A stretch of 64,000 nucleotides of DNA from Paraburkholderia bryophila (GCF_013409255.1 NZ_JACCAS010000001.1:930001-994000), one strand, 5' to 3'. Counted from the first letter of the stretch, positions 11,164 to 21,195 are shown. Notes: generated from the sequence alone by a model not told the origin. Numbers and translations: made by a program.

Positions 11164-11586
11164 TCAGTCTTCGTCGTCCGTCCACGGAATATCCACGTCG
11201 GAGATAAACGCGACCGTCGCAAACGGCCCGCCATCCTGACGGCCAATTTTGCCGTCGGCGCGCTGCCATTCGACGCGGAACACCGTGGCCGGATCGTCGG
11301 CGATCAGACGCACCGTGCGCACTTCGTCCGGATCGGATTCCTCGACCGGACCGTCGAGCGAAACCTGCAGTTCCTGCGGCCACAGGCCATCGGCCGGATC
11401 GTAGATCTTGTCGCCGTCGGGAATCAGCGTGAAGGCTTCCACGCCGATCGTCGCCGAGGCTTCCACGATCATCTTGCCGAGCGCGCGCAGCAGTGCCGTG
11501 GCCCGTGCCGAATTCGCCTGACGGATCGCCAGATCCCCGCGCGTCAGCGCCTGCTCAAGTTTTGGGTTTGTTTTTTGTTGCGCCAT
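11164..11586 (-). CDS. Hypothetical acidic cytoplasmic protein
   Basis: 140 residues with no membrane segment and an acidic C-terminus (PWTDDED). The first 60 residues look helical (QALTRGDLAIRQANSARATA), the rest beta-like. I do not recognise the family. It converges on nodJ. Confidence 0.65.
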   Translation of the reverse strand: MAQQKTNPKLEQALTRGDLAIRQANSARATALLRALGKMIVEASATIGVEAFTLIPDGDKIYDPADGLWPQELQVSLDGPVEESDPDEVRTVRLIADDPATVFRVEWQRADGKIGRQDGGPFATVAFISDVDIPWTDDED

Positions 11587-11950
11587 TCGATGTCCTGAGT
11601 CCTATCGCTCTGTTGTGGACAGCGCGCCGTTGCAAGTGCGCGCCGCTCTCCATTTTTCGGGCTGAATCCTACCACCGGCGTCCCCAAAAGGGACGCCCTC
11701 CGGACATGCTTTGCTGCATCGCACGCCGTGCGGCGCAGTTCGACAGCCCGCCCCGCCCGCCTCCACCACAGTTTAGGTCGTGATTCGCGTTCCGGCAGGG
11801 ACATTTGGCTTTCAATTGGCCAGGCAGGACAGCGCAGCAGGCGTACGCGTCCAGCTATCGCGCTGGCCCGACGCGTCGGCAGCGCCGCCGCGTCGAACGC
11901 CGACGCTGAACCTTGGCGAGCGCCCATTGTATGGCGCGCGGCTTCGACCG
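11587..11950. other. Intergenic, no gene seen
   Basis: 364 bp between the hypothetical gene and the LysR gene stop. Open frames here are short and have poor codon use for this genome. No repeat or RNA gene seen. Confidence 0.5.
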
Positions 11951-12913
11951 CTAGCCGCCACGCGGGCTCCGTTTTCGCGCTGCCTTCGGCCTGCCGCTCT
12001 CCGCCGGCTTCGGGCCACCGATTGCGGCGATCAGATGATCGCGAAACGCCCGCACCGCTGCCGGCAGTTCGCGCCCCGCCATGGTCTGCAACTGGATGCT
12101 GCGCTGGCGCAGTTGCGGATGGGTCAGCGGCATCACGACGAAGCCATCGCCGGCATAACGGTCGCGAACCGACAACAGACCCGTGAACATGACCGCGCCG
12201 CTCTTCTGCGCATAGCGGTACATCGCGCCGCTGTTGTTGGAGGTGAGATCGGGCTCGAGCAGGATGCCTTCGAGCGCGCAGGTAATGTCGATCAGCTGGC
12301 GAATCGTCGTGCCCGGCACAGGCAGCACCAGCGGATAAGACCGCAGGTCGGCGAGCGACAGCTTGGCGCGCGCGGCCAGCGGATGATCCGCGCGCAACAG
12401 CGCCAGCACCGGCGCAGGTTCGGTGTGTTCGACCTTGACGCCCTTCTCCGGCGCGAGGCTGAAGGTCAGTGCGAGATCGGCGTCGCCGTCGCGCACGCGG
12501 CGAGTGGCCTCGCCCGGCGACATGACCGAAAGCATGAAGTCGATGCCCGGATACTGGCTGCGAAAACTCGCCATCTCGGCGGGCAGGAAATCCGCGGCGA
12601 ACCCTTCCGAACTCACGATCTTGATCATGCTGCCGTGCAGGCTCTCGAGGCCGCCGATCTCCTTCATCACATGTTCCGCTTCGAGCAAGCTGCGGTGCGC
12701 GTAAGCGAGCAACCGCTCGCCGGCCTCGGACAGCGCCATGCCGCGCGGGCGCCGTTCGAACAGCGCGACGCCGAGTTCGCTTTCGAGCCGCGCGATCTGC
12801 CGGCTGATCGCCGATATCGCGACGTGCAGCCGTGCGGACGCGTCGCTGATCGAGCCGGTGCGCGCGACTTCGACGAAATAGCGCAATGCGATGCCGTGCA
12901 GGGAAAGTGTCAT
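11951..12913 (-). CDS. LysR-family transcriptional regulator
   Basis: 320 residues. The winged HTH is at residues 4-62 (GSISDASARLHVAISAISRQ), followed by the substrate-binding-like domain (DADLALTFSLAP, SYPLVLPVPG) and a basic tail (GRPKAARKRSPRGG). It is divergent from the M20 peptidase gene with a 141-bp spacer, the classic layout for a LysR regulator controlling its neighbour. The inferred target is the peptidase-MFS pair. Confidence 0.87.
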   Translation of the reverse strand: MTLSLHGIALRYFVEVARTGSISDASARLHVAISAISRQIARLESELGVALFERRPRGMALSEAGERLLAYAHRSLLEAEHVMKEIGGLESLHGSMIKIVSSEGFAADFLPAEMASFRSQYPGIDFMLSVMSPGEATRRVRDGDADLALTFSLAPEKGVKVEHTEPAPVLALLRADHPLAARAKLSLADLRSYPLVLPVPGTTIRQLIDITCALEGILLEPDLTSNNSGAMYRYAQKSGAVMFTGLLSVRDRYAGDGFVVMPLTHPQLRQRSIQLQTMAGRELPAAVRAFRDHLIAAIGGPKPAESGRPKAARKRSPRGG

Positions 12914-13054
12914 GGGGTGTCTCTCAACCTTTGCCTTTTCGGCAACGCAAGCTTCGAAATACGATCATTGTGACAAAAAAAACGGCCTCCTAGAATCGGT
13001 TCGAAGCTGCACATCGCCCCGCATCCGCATTCCGCCCCGCATTGGAGACACACC

Positions 13055-14452
13055 ATGAGCCGCAACGAGGCCATCGAACACGCGACACAGCATTTCGAAT
13101 CCGGCGCCTTTCTCGAGAACCTCACCCGCCGGGTGGGTTTTCGCACCGAGAGTCAGGAAAGCGATCGCGCCGCGACGCTGCTGTCGTATCTGACCGACGA
13201 AATCGCGCCCGAAGCGGAGGGCCTCGGCTTCACGTCGCGCATCGTCGATAACCCGGTCAGCGGCCTCGGCCCCTTCCTGATCGCCGAACGCCACGAAGCG
13301 GCCCATCTGCCCACGGTGCTGATCTACGGCCACGGCGACGTGGTGCGCGGCTACGACAGCCAGTGGCGCGCGCCGCTCACGCCGTGGGCCGTGACGATCG
13401 AAGGCGAGCGCTGGTACGGCCGCGGCACGGCCGACAACAAAGGCCAGCACAGCATTAACCTTGCCGCGCTGGCGAGCGTGCTGGCCGCGCGCGGCGGCCA
13501 GCTCGGCTTCAACGCGAAGCTGTTGATCGAAATGGGCGAGGAAACCGGCTCGCCGGGGCTCGACGCGGTGTGCCGCGAGCACGCGAGCGAGTTCGCCGCC
13601 GACGTGCTGATCGCCTCCGACGGTCCGCGTCTCGCCGCGCGCCGCCCGACCGTGTTTCTCGGCTCGCGCGGTTCGGTGAACTTCAAGCTGTCGCTGAATC
13701 TGCGCGACGGCGCGCATCACTCGGGCAACTGGGGCGGCCTGCTGCGCAACCCGGCGACGGTGCTGGCCAACGCGCTGGCGAGCCTCGTCGATGCGCGCGG
13801 GGTGATCGCCGTCGACGGTTTGCGCCCGCCGCCCATTTCGGAGGCGGTGCGCCGTGCGCTCGCGGACATCACCGTCGGCGGCGGTCCGGGCGACCCCGAC
13901 GTCGACGACAACTGGGGCGAGCCCGGCCTGAGCGCGCCCGAACGCGTGTTCGGCTGGAACAGCTTCGAAGTGCTCGCCTTCAAGGCGGGCAATCCGGAGA
14001 ACCCGGTCAATGCGATTCCGTCGTCGGCCTTCGCGCATTGCCAGTTGCGTTTCGTGGTCGGCACCGATTGGCGCAATCTCGAACGGCATCTGCGCGCGCA
14101 TCTGGATGCGCACGGTTTTTCGCTGGTGCAGATCGACGTCGAGCGCGGCGCGCCGGCCACGCGTCTCGATCCGGACGATCCGTGGGTCACGTGGGCGGTC
14201 GCGTCGCTCGAACAGACCACCGGCAAGAAAACCGCCGTGCTGCCGAACCTGGGCGGCACGCTGCCTAACGAAGTCTTTGCCGACACGCTCGGCCTCCCGA
14301 CCATCTGGGTGCCGCACTCGTACCCGGCCTGCTCGCAGCACGCGCCGAACGAGCATCTGCTTGGCCCCGTGGTGCGCGAAGGTCTGCAGATCATGGCGGG
14401 CTTGTTCTGGGATCTCGGCGAGAACTCGCCGCATCAGAAAAGCGCAGCCTGA
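13055..14452 (+). CDS. M20-family metallopeptidase
   Basis: 465 residues. Metal ligands of the M20 family are visible: YGHGDVV (His), GRGTADNKGQ (Asp), EMGEETGS (the Glu-Glu pair), ASDGP (Asp) and the late His in CSQHAPNEH. The family hydrolyses N-acyl amino acids or dipeptides; the substrate here is not known. Followed by an MFS transporter, which suggests uptake and hydrolysis of one compound under the divergent LysR regulator. Confidence 0.88.
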   Translation: MSRNEAIEHATQHFESGAFLENLTRRVGFRTESQESDRAATLLSYLTDEIAPEAEGLGFTSRIVDNPVSGLGPFLIAERHEAAHLPTVLIYGHGDVVRGYDSQWRAPLTPWAVTIEGERWYGRGTADNKGQHSINLAALASVLAARGGQLGFNAKLLIEMGEETGSPGLDAVCREHASEFAADVLIASDGPRLAARRPTVFLGSRGSVNFKLSLNLRDGAHHSGNWGGLLRNPATVLANALASLVDARGVIAVDGLRPPPISEAVRRALADITVGGGPGDPDVDDNWGEPGLSAPERVFGWNSFEVLAFKAGNPENPVNAIPSSAFAHCQLRFVVGTDWRNLERHLRAHLDAHGFSLVQIDVERGAPATRLDPDDPWVTWAVASLEQTTGKKTAVLPNLGGTLPNEVFADTLGLPTIWVPHSYPACSQHAPNEHLLGPVVREGLQIMAGLFWDLGENSPHQKSAA

Positions 14453-14571
14453 GGCAGTCCCGACCACCCGCACAACCGCACAAAAAATTCGCGAAGCCCG
14501 GGCCAGCGCCAAGTCAGTCCCCGGGCCCGCGCCACTCGCCCCGCCGCATCCGTCACGAGAACACGTTCACG

Positions 14572-15855
14572 ATGATCACGTCCACCTTGCAAGCCAGCGC
14601 CGCGCGGCCGTCTGCCGCGAAAGCCCATCGCATCATTCTCGCGGCGTCGATCGGAAACGCGCTCGAATGGTTCGACCTCGTCGTCTACGGCTTCTTCGCG
14701 GTAACAATCGCGAAGCTGTTCTTTCCGGCGCGCACCGAAGCGATTTCGCTGATGCTCACGCTCGGCACCTTCGGCATTTCGTATCTGATCCGCCCGCTCG
14801 GTGGACTCGTGCTCGGTTCGCTCGCGGATCGCGCCGGACGCAAGGCATCGCTGTTGCTGTCGATCGCGTTGATGATGGTCGGCACATTGACGATCGCCGT
14901 GATGCCGCCGTATGCGGCGATTGGTTTATGGGCGCCCGCGGGCATCATGCTGTCGCGCCTCGTGCAGGGATTTTCGGCGGGCGGGGAATTCGGCGCCTCG
15001 ACCGCGTTTCTGGTCGAACATGCGCCTGAGCGGCGCGGCTTCATGGGGAGCTGGCAGTTCGCGAGTCAAGGTCTTGCCACGCTGCTCGCGTCCGGTTTCG
15101 GCGCGCTGCTGACGAGCCAGCTCACCGCAGCGCAACTCGAATCATGGGGCTGGCGCGTGCCGTTTCTATTCGGCCTCGCGATCGGTCCGGTCGGTTTCTA
15201 TATTCGCCGCTACGTGGATGAAGGCGCGGAGTTCGCGGCCGAGCCGAAAGCCCGCACGCCGCTGCGCGATCTGTTCGGCACGCAGAAGCTGCGTATGTTG
15301 CTGGCGATCGGCTCGCTGATCATTTCGACGGCAGCGAACTACATGATCCTGTACATGCCGACCTATGCGATCAAGCAATTGCATCTGCCCGCTTCGACCG
15401 GATTCGCGGCGACACTCGCAACCGGCTTCGTGCTGACGATACTGACGCCGTTCGCCGGTCATCTGTCCGATTCGCTCGGGCGCATCCGGATCATGGCGTT
15501 CGCCGCCGTGCTGATGCTGCTGACGGTGTATCCGGCCTTTGTGTATATGAACGCGCATCCGTCGTTCGCGACGATGCTGCTCGCGCTGATCTGGATCGGT
15601 GTATTGAAGGCGACGTATTTCGGCGCGTTACCCGCGTTGATGTCGGAGATCTTTCCGACGCAGACACGCGCGACCGGTCTCTCGGTCAGCTACAACATCG
15701 GTGTCACGGTGTTCGGCGGCTTTGCGCCGTTCGTGATCACGTGGCTGATCGACGCGAGCGGCAATAAGCTCGCGCCGGGGTTTTATCTGATGTTCTGTGC
15801 AGCGGCCAGTTTGCTGGCGCTTTATGTGGTGCGGGCGAAGCTGAAGATTCGCTGA
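14572..15855 (+). CDS. MFS transporter (metabolite:H+ symporter type)
   Basis: 427 residues with about twelve hydrophobic segments. The start ASIGNALEWFDLVVYGFF and GSLADRAGRKASLL (the loop 2-3 motif) are typical of the MHS subgroup, which carries citrate, alpha-ketoglutarate, proline and related solutes. It lies 119 bp after the M20 peptidase on the same strand and likely shares its regulation. Confidence 0.9.
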   Translation: MITSTLQASAARPSAAKAHRIILAASIGNALEWFDLVVYGFFAVTIAKLFFPARTEAISLMLTLGTFGISYLIRPLGGLVLGSLADRAGRKASLLLSIALMMVGTLTIAVMPPYAAIGLWAPAGIMLSRLVQGFSAGGEFGASTAFLVEHAPERRGFMGSWQFASQGLATLLASGFGALLTSQLTAAQLESWGWRVPFLFGLAIGPVGFYIRRYVDEGAEFAAEPKARTPLRDLFGTQKLRMLLAIGSLIISTAANYMILYMPTYAIKQLHLPASTGFAATLATGFVLTILTPFAGHLSDSLGRIRIMAFAAVLMLLTVYPAFVYMNAHPSFATMLLALIWIGVLKATYFGALPALMSEIFPTQTRATGLSVSYNIGVTVFGGFAPFVITWLIDASGNKLAPGFYLMFCAAASLLALYVVRAKLKIR

Positions 15856-15932
15856 GCTTCTTCGAGTTTCACCCGCACCGCCAATGCGTCACCCATGCTT
15901 CAGTGACGCTTCAGTAACGCATCACCAACGCT

Positions 15933-16985
15933 TCAGGGCGCCGGGTTCGGCTGCAATTCATGCAGCGCATCGATTTCCGCGAGGACTTCCGGCGACAGTT
16001 TGACGTCGGCGCTGGCGATGTTTTCCTTCAACTGATCGAGCGAGGTCGCGCCGATCAGATTGCTGGTCACGAACGGCCGGCTATTCACGAAGGCCAGCGC
16101 GAATTGCGCGGGCGACAGGCCGTGACGTTTCGCCAGCTCCACGTAACGCGTGGTCGCCTGCACGGCCTGCGGCTTGCTGTAGCGCTGGAAACGTTCGAAC
16201 AGCGAGATGCGCGCGCCGGCCGGCCGCGCGCCGCCCTCGTACTTGCCCGACAGCCAGCCGAACGCGAGCGGCGAATAAGCGAGCAAGCCGACGTTGTCGC
16301 GATGCGCGTATTCCGACAGCCCCGCCTCATACGTGCGATTGAGCAGGCTATACGGGTTCTGAATACTGACGATGCGCGGCAAGCCGAGCTTTTCCGCCGC
16401 GCGCAGAAACTGCGCAACACCCCACGGCGTTTCATTCGACACACCGATGTGACGCACCTTGCCGGCCTTCACGAATTCGGCGAGCACCGACAGCGTTTCT
16501 TCGATCGGCACCGTGTACTCGTCGTCCACCCATGGATACGCGGAGCGGCCGAACGTCATCGTGCTGCGATCCGGCCAGTGCAGTTGATACAGATCGACGT
16601 AGTCCGTTTGCAGACGCTTCAGACTGTCGTTCAGCGCCTCGGTGAGGTTCGGCCGGTCGAACTGGTTGCCCGCGCCGCGAATATGGCGCGGGTTATGCGG
16701 TTGACGCGCCGGGCCGGCGATCTTGGTGGCGAGCACGATCTTCTCGCGCGCGCTGCGATGCTGCGCGAGCCACGTGCCGATGAAACGCTCCGTCGAGCCT
16801 TGCGTTTCAGCGCGCGGCGGCACGGGATACATTTCGGCGGTGTCGATCAGGTTGATGCCGTGATCGAGCGCGTAATCGATCTGTGCGTGCGCTTCCTGTT
16901 CGGTGTTCTGCTCGCCCCATGTCATGGTGCCGAGACCGATCAGGCTGACCTGCACATCGGAGTCGCCGAGTCTGCGGTATTCCAT
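15933..16985 (-). CDS. tas: NADP(H)-dependent aldo-keto reductase, Tas type
   Basis: 350 residues, closely following E. coli Tas in recalled pattern (GLGTMTWGEQN near the start, LIDTAEMYPVPPRAETQG with the catalytic Asp/Tyr, HIGVSNETPWGV, IQNPYSLLNRTYE, ending PAP). Cytoplasmic beta/alpha-barrel oxidoreductase; physiological substrate unknown. Single gene, no operon partner. Confidence 0.9.
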   Translation of the reverse strand: MEYRRLGDSDVQVSLIGLGTMTWGEQNTEQEAHAQIDYALDHGINLIDTAEMYPVPPRAETQGSTERFIGTWLAQHRSAREKIVLATKIAGPARQPHNPRHIRGAGNQFDRPNLTEALNDSLKRLQTDYVDLYQLHWPDRSTMTFGRSAYPWVDDEYTVPIEETLSVLAEFVKAGKVRHIGVSNETPWGVAQFLRAAEKLGLPRIVSIQNPYSLLNRTYEAGLSEYAHRDNVGLLAYSPLAFGWLSGKYEGGARPAGARISLFERFQRYSKPQAVQATTRYVELAKRHGLSPAQFALAFVNSRPFVTSNLIGATSLDQLKENIASADVKLSPEVLAEIDALHELQPNPAP

Positions 16986-17144
16986 TGAACTGTCCTGTTG
17001 ATTGTGTGAACGGAATCGGCGACGTTACCATGTCGGCGAATAGCCTGCAGCGAGGCTAAAATGCAGGGGCGGCGAACCTTGCTCGCTTGTTACCCGTTAT
17101 TGCCCGCTCCCCGCTCACCGCGTTTTTTTGCCGACCTTTGCATC

Positions 17145-17357
17145 ATGAACCCCGAACACCTCGAACTGCTGGTCACGCGCGTGATGCCCTACGGGAAATA
17201 TAAAGGCCGTGTGATTGCGGACCTGCCGGGTCACTATCTAAACTGGTTTGCTAGCCAGGGCTTTCCGCCCGGCGAAATCGGCCGGCTGATCGCGTTGATG
17301 CAAGAGATCGATCACAACGGTTTGAAGCCGTTACTCGAGCCTTTACGTAAGCGCTGA
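17145..17357 (+). CDS. DUF3820 small protein
   Basis: 70 residues from ATG 17145 (MNPEHLELLVTRVMPYGKYK); an upstream in-frame start would add 28 unlike residues. The motif MPYGKYKGRVIADLPGHYLN is characteristic of the DUF3820 family. Some relatives are annotated as quorum-regulated virulence factors; role here unknown. Confidence 0.82.
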   Translation: MNPEHLELLVTRVMPYGKYKGRVIADLPGHYLNWFASQGFPPGEIGRLIALMQEIDHNGLKPLLEPLRKR

Positions 17358-17630
17358 CATCCTTACCCATTCTTCGCGAAACGCTTGCGTGATACGTGAT
17401 CGAGTTACGCGTTGAAAGCAGGTTGAAGCACTGCGAAGCCGGATGAAAGTCGTTGCGCAGGCAACGTGCAAGCAATGTAGGCTTGTACAAATTCATACAG
17501 ACTTTTTCTTGCGCCGCACGCGTGCATGGACTTAAATCGGCATGTGCGCTCGCGCAGTCCTGAATGGTTCGCCGCGTGGTTTGCACCGTGGTTTGAACAC
17601 TCCTTCGCACGTGTCATTGCCCGCCTCTTC

Positions 17631-17873
17631 ATGTCTGAATTCAGTCTCTCCGCACTGCTGGAATTTATCGGCCACGACCTCTCACCCGTGCGTGCGGTCC
17701 TCGCGTTTTTTCTGATCGGCTATCTGGTGGTCGGACTGCCCGTGCATTTCCGCCAGGGCGCCGCGTCGCGCGATATCTGGGGCACCGCCGCCGGCGTGAC
17801 CATGGCCGCGATTTATGCGGCGTTTATCATCGGTGTGTACCCTGCGTTGCATCATCCGGGCTTGTTGCATTGA
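17631..17873 (+). CDS. Small inner-membrane protein
   Basis: 80 residues from ATG 17631 (MSEFSLSALLEFIGHD); the frame is open 35 codons further upstream but that part is Trp/Arg-rich and less plausible. Two membrane segments (AVLAFFLIGYLVVGLPV and VTMAAIYAAFIIGVYPAL). No function recognised. Confidence 0.6.
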   Translation: MSEFSLSALLEFIGHDLSPVRAVLAFFLIGYLVVGLPVHFRQGAASRDIWGTAAGVTMAAIYAAFIIGVYPALHHPGLLH

Positions 17874-18002
17874 AGGTGGACGCGCACGTGCTTGAGCCCT
17901 GGCGGCGGCTGCAGCGAGCGCCAGGGCAATGAGCTAGCGGGTTTGATGGTTGCGCGCCGCGTCGACCTGTGAGGGCACGCGGCGTCGGAAGAAGAAAACG
18001 CG

Positions 18003-18539
18003 TTAAGCCGGTAAGCGACCCTGCGCTATATGGGCGAGCAACCGGTCTACTGCCTGTTCGACCGGCAAGCGGTCGGATTCGATCACCACGTCGGGTGCGA
18101 GCGGTGCTTCGAAGGGATCGGAAATACCGGTGAAATGCGGGATTTCGCCACGCCGAGCGCGTGCGTAAAGTCCCTTCGCGTCGCGCGCCTCGCAGACGGC
18201 CAACGGCGCGTTCACGAAGACTTCGACGAAACCTTCGCCGACAATCTCACGCGCCGCGCGCCGATGCTGATGCTCAGGCGAAATCACCGCGGCAATCGCG
18301 ACAAAACCCTGCTGCATGAAAAGCGCCGCGACGTGCGCGACGCGGCGCAGGTTTTCGGTGCGGTCCTCGTGCGTGAAGCCGAGATCGGCGTTCAAGCCGC
18401 GCCGCAACACGTCGCCGTCGAGCACGATCGACGCCTGTCCCATGTCGTTCAGGCGCTGATGCAACGCGTTGGCCAGGGTCGATTTGCCCGCGCCGGATAA
18501 CCCCGTCATCCAGATCACCGAACCACGCGATGCGCTCAT
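18003..18539 (-). CDS. cysC: Adenylylsulfate (APS) kinase
   Basis: 178 residues. P-loop [11 protein letters not shown] (residues 13-23), [16 protein letters not shown] and [12 protein letters not shown] are the ATP and APS binding parts of CysC. It phosphorylates APS to PAPS. Its start overlaps the stop of the upstream sulfotransferase gene by 4 nt (ATGA), so the two are coupled: one makes the sulfuryl donor, the other uses it. Confidence 0.92.
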   Translation of the reverse strand: MSASRGSVIWMTGLSGAGKSTLANALHQRLNDMGQASIVLDGDVLRRGLNADLGFTHEDRTENLRRVAHVAALFMQQGFVAIAAVISPEHQHRRAAREIVGEGFVEVFVNAPLAVCEARDAKGLYARARRGEIPHFTGISDPFEAPLAPDVVIESDRLPVEQAVDRLLAHIAQGRLPA

Positions 18540-20122
18540 GCCGGGCGCTCCGGGTGGTCTGCATTTACCGTGCCGGGCGCGACGTTCACGTCGGACTCAC
18601 CGGCCGCCAGCTCCGGACCCAGACCGTCAAACAACGGCTGCAGCAGCGCCCGCCTCGGCTGCCAGCGCTGCAACGAAGTTTTGTAGATCGGACGACGTAC
18701 CTGCGTTGCGCTGGCCGTGCTCACCTGACGCGTGGTCTGATGAAACGAGAGGCAGCGCTCGTCCCAGTCGAGCCCGCAATGCGCGAGGATGCGGCGCACA
18801 TGCCCTTCCAGATCGTCGACCAGCTCTTCGTATTTGACTTCGATCATCACGCCCTCGGGTAGCACGCTTTGCCAATGCTTCATCAACGCATCGTAGGCGC
18901 GGTAGTAACGGCCCAGTTCGCCGAGATCGTAACCGAACGGCACGTCATGAAAGACTCGCGAAAAAATCGACAGGCAGGTCTGCAACGGCGAACGGCTGCT
19001 ATGAATGAATCGCGCGTTCGGCAGTGCCAGATGAATCAGCCCGATGTTGATGAAGTTGAACGGATATTTGTCGACGAAATGCTTGTAGCGCTCGCCGCCC
19101 GGCATCGTACTCTGGATTTCCGGCAACGCTTCGTGCATACGCCGCAGATAGTCCGCGCCGAGCGCGTGCAACGGCGCGGCATCGGCGTGCGGCAACCCTT
19201 CGATATCGATCCTCAACGGATCGCCTAAGCCTCGGTGGATGCCGCTCACCAGCGCCTCGCCGAATTCCGTGCGCTCGCCGGCGCCGAACACCTTCGGATG
19301 ACTCGCCAGAATCTGTTCGATCAGCGTGGACCCCGAGCGCGGCATACCGACGATAAAAATCGGCGCCGCCGACGCATCGCCTAACCCGCCTTTGGCCGCC
19401 AGCACCTCCGCGCCGAGCAACTGCGGCAAGTGCGAAAACAGGCTCAACGCCTCCGCTTCGACATAACGCACGCCGGGGCGGCGCAGCGCATTGGCCATCA
19501 GGAACTGGTCGAACGATTCGTCGTTGCGGCCCATGTCGGACAGCGCCTGACCGTACGCGAAGTGAATCTCCGACTGATTCTCCCGCGTCATCGAATCGGC
19601 ATGGTTCGCCAGATGCTCCATTGCCGCGAACACCGGATCGTCGACGGCGAGACGCTTGGACTGCACGAAGTTGCGGTAATAGAGCGGCGCCATGGGCGCG
19701 GCTTCGATCGCGTGACGATAGGCTTCGTGCGCTTCGTCGAAACGGCCGAGCGCATGCAGACAGTTGCCCAGATTGTTGTGCGAACCGTCGGCCTTCGGAT
19801 TGAGGCGCACGGCTTCGCGATACGCGTCCAGCGCCGGTTCGAGCCGGTGCATCTGCTCGAAGCACCAGCCGAGGCCGTGATACGTATCCGCGTTGAGCGG
19901 ATCGAGCGCGATCGCTGCGCGGTACGCCTGCACGGCGTCGGGAAAGCGGTTCAGAACGGCGAGCGTCGCAGCGCGGCGCTCCTGGACGATGGCGTTGGCG
20001 GGGTCGAGCGCGCGCGCAGTGTCGAAGCGCTGCAGCGCGCCTTCGAGGTCGCCGCGCGCGGCGCAGGCTTCGCCTTCGGCGCACCATTCGGATGCGGTAG
20101 CCGGTTGTGGATCGTGCTTCAT
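18536..20122 (-). CDS. TPR-repeat sulfotransferase
   Basis: 528 residues from ATG 20122 ([13 protein letters not shown]); the frame is open 31 codons upstream. The N-terminal half (about residues 10-180) is made of TPR repeats (for example [24 protein letters not shown] units). The C-terminal half is a PAPS-dependent sulfotransferase: the 5'-phosphosulfate loop is [17 protein letters not shown], and the 3'-phosphate region is [19 protein letters not shown]. It likely sulfates a protein or glycan; the acceptor is unknown. Coupled to cysC. Confidence 0.88.
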   Translation of the reverse strand: MKHDPQPATASEWCAEGEACAARGDLEGALQRFDTARALDPANAIVQERRAATLAVLNRFPDAVQAYRAAIALDPLNADTYHGLGWCFEQMHRLEPALDAYREAVRLNPKADGSHNNLGNCLHALGRFDEAHEAYRHAIEAAPMAPLYYRNFVQSKRLAVDDPVFAAMEHLANHADSMTRENQSEIHFAYGQALSDMGRNDESFDQFLMANALRRPGVRYVEAEALSLFSHLPQLLGAEVLAAKGGLGDASAAPIFIVGMPRSGSTLIEQILASHPKVFGAGERTEFGEALVSGIHRGLGDPLRIDIEGLPHADAAPLHALGADYLRRMHEALPEIQSTMPGGERYKHFVDKYPFNFINIGLIHLALPNARFIHSSRSPLQTCLSIFSRVFHDVPFGYDLGELGRYYRAYDALMKHWQSVLPEGVMIEVKYEELVDDLEGHVRRILAHCGLDWDERCLSFHQTTRQVSTASATQVRRPIYKTSLQRWQPRRALLQPLFDGLGPELAAGESDVNVAPGTVNADHPERPA

Positions 20123-20491
20123 TGACGGCTGTTTCTTTCGCAGGCTGCGCATTGAGCGGTCCTGGCAGTGGGCGGATGCGTCCTCGTCGTTCAGCGCGGT
20201 GCAGGCGCACATCACGCGCTGAACTCGAGGGGTATTGTCTGATGCGAAATTAACAGGCCCGCCATACAGTTGCGTTTCGAAATTTTAACTAACTGTTACA
20301 ACCCGAAGTCGCGGTGACGCTTTGCAAGGCCTCTGCAATGCGTGGCGGCTAAGGCGTTGCATCTTTGTCGATGTTTCGTCGACGTGGACAGCGATCGATC
20401 AGCCGTAATCTGCGGACACAAATGGCGCTGAACTCCTGAGCCCGCGATTTTTCTGATCCTTATACCAGGAGAAAATCGCCAGGAGAAAATC
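20123..20491. other. Divergent intergenic region with duplicated ribosome binding site
   Basis: 369 bp, AT-richer than its flanks. At 20465-20492 the 14-mer CCAGGAGAAAATCG occurs twice in tandem, the second copy running into the GTG start of the lipoprotein gene, so the Shine-Dalgarno site is doubled. Confidence 0.6.
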
Positions 20492-20839
20492 GTGAGCAGG
20501 CTCGTTGCATCGATGGCGCTGTTGGCGGTAACGGCAAGTCTCACCGGTTGCGTGGTCGCGCCGCCCTATGACTACGCGTACGCGCAACCGTATTACCCCA
20601 ACTATGGTTACGCGTACGGGCCGCCGTATGGACCGGTTTATGGTTCGGTCGGCATCTGGGGCGGCTGGGGCGGTTGTTGTTACTACCGTGGCGGTGGCGG
20701 CTATTGGCGTGGCCGCGGAGGGTGGCATGGTGGTGGCTGGCATGGCGGCGGCGGTGGCTATCACGGCGGCGGGTACGGTGGGTCCCACGGCGGAGGGAGT
20801 TCGTGGAGCAGCGGCGGGTCGGGGGGACGGGGGCGTTGA
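20492..20839 (+). CDS. Glycine-rich lipoprotein
   Basis: 115 residues starting with GTG at 20492. A lipoprotein signal peptide ends in the lipobox LTGC (Cys19). The mature part is Tyr/Pro-rich (YAQPYYPNYGYAYG) then Gly/His/Trp-rich (GGWHGGGWHGGGGGYHGG). Probably attached to an envelope membrane. Similar Gly-rich small lipoproteins are common in Burkholderia; no function known. Confidence 0.75.
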   Translation: MSRLVASMALLAVTASLTGCVVAPPYDYAYAQPYYPNYGYAYGPPYGPVYGSVGIWGGWGGCCYYRGGGGYWRGRGGWHGGGWHGGGGGYHGGGYGGSHGGGSSWSSGGSGGRGR

Positions 20840-20923
20840 GGCGGGGGCGCTATTGTTCGGAGTTGTTCGGCGATGCAGAGGTCAAAACAAGCGGTGTCGA
20901 AAATCAACGCCGACTGCCAAAGC

Positions 20924-20954
20924 AAAAACGGCGTTGTGATTTCTCACAACGCCG
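20924..20954 (-). terminator. Terminator of the tRNA-His transcript
   Basis: A perfect 11-bp stem (CGGCGTTGTGA 20929-20939 and TCACAACGCCG 20944-20954), loop of 4, followed on the minus strand by TTTTT (20928-20924). It sits 31 bp past the tRNA 3' end. Confidence 0.85.
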
Positions 20955-20984
20955 CTCGTCAAACTATTTATTACTTGAATTCTT

Positions 20985-21033
20985 TGGGGTGGCTGATGGG
21001 GCTCGAACCCACGACAACAGGAATCACAATCCT
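20985..21033 (-). other. attL: 3' half of a tRNA-His gene
   Basis: Read on the minus strand this is the anticodon stem-loop with GTG anticodon (21027-21025), variable region, T arm (GGGTTCGAGCCC), acceptor 3' strand and encoded CCA of tRNA-His. Pairing with the 5' side of the anticodon stem breaks at 21034 and no D arm or 5' acceptor strand follows. This is the residue left when a phage integrates in a tRNA gene; the intact copy should lie at the right end, outside the window. Confidence 0.9.
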
Positions 21034-21163
21034 TGTGCAGTTTCGTTGCAAAACAACAACATAGAGTGTTTCGGTGGAATTCCCTATGGCGGCAAACCCA
21101 TGCTGGGCATGGTGGGATTTCCCCATCTTCCAAGGTTTTTGCGGCTCAATGGCCCGGTATATA

Positions 21164-21179
21164 CTGTTCATCCATACAG
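21164..21179 (+). promoter_or_regulatory. LexA box at prophage left end
   Basis: CTGTTCATCCATACAG, a CTGT-N8-ACAG site differing by one base from the second box of the host lexA gene. It ends 16 bp before an ATG at 21196. Confidence 0.88.
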
Positions 21180-21195
21180 TATTTTGACCGCGATC

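Noticed and set aside
12965..14512. A 515-codon minus-strand open frame
   Set aside because: Antisense of the M20 peptidase, whose metal-binding motifs are on the plus strand.
20985..21075. A complete tRNA-His gene
   Set aside because: No D arm or 5' acceptor strand follows the anticodon stem; only the 3' half is present.
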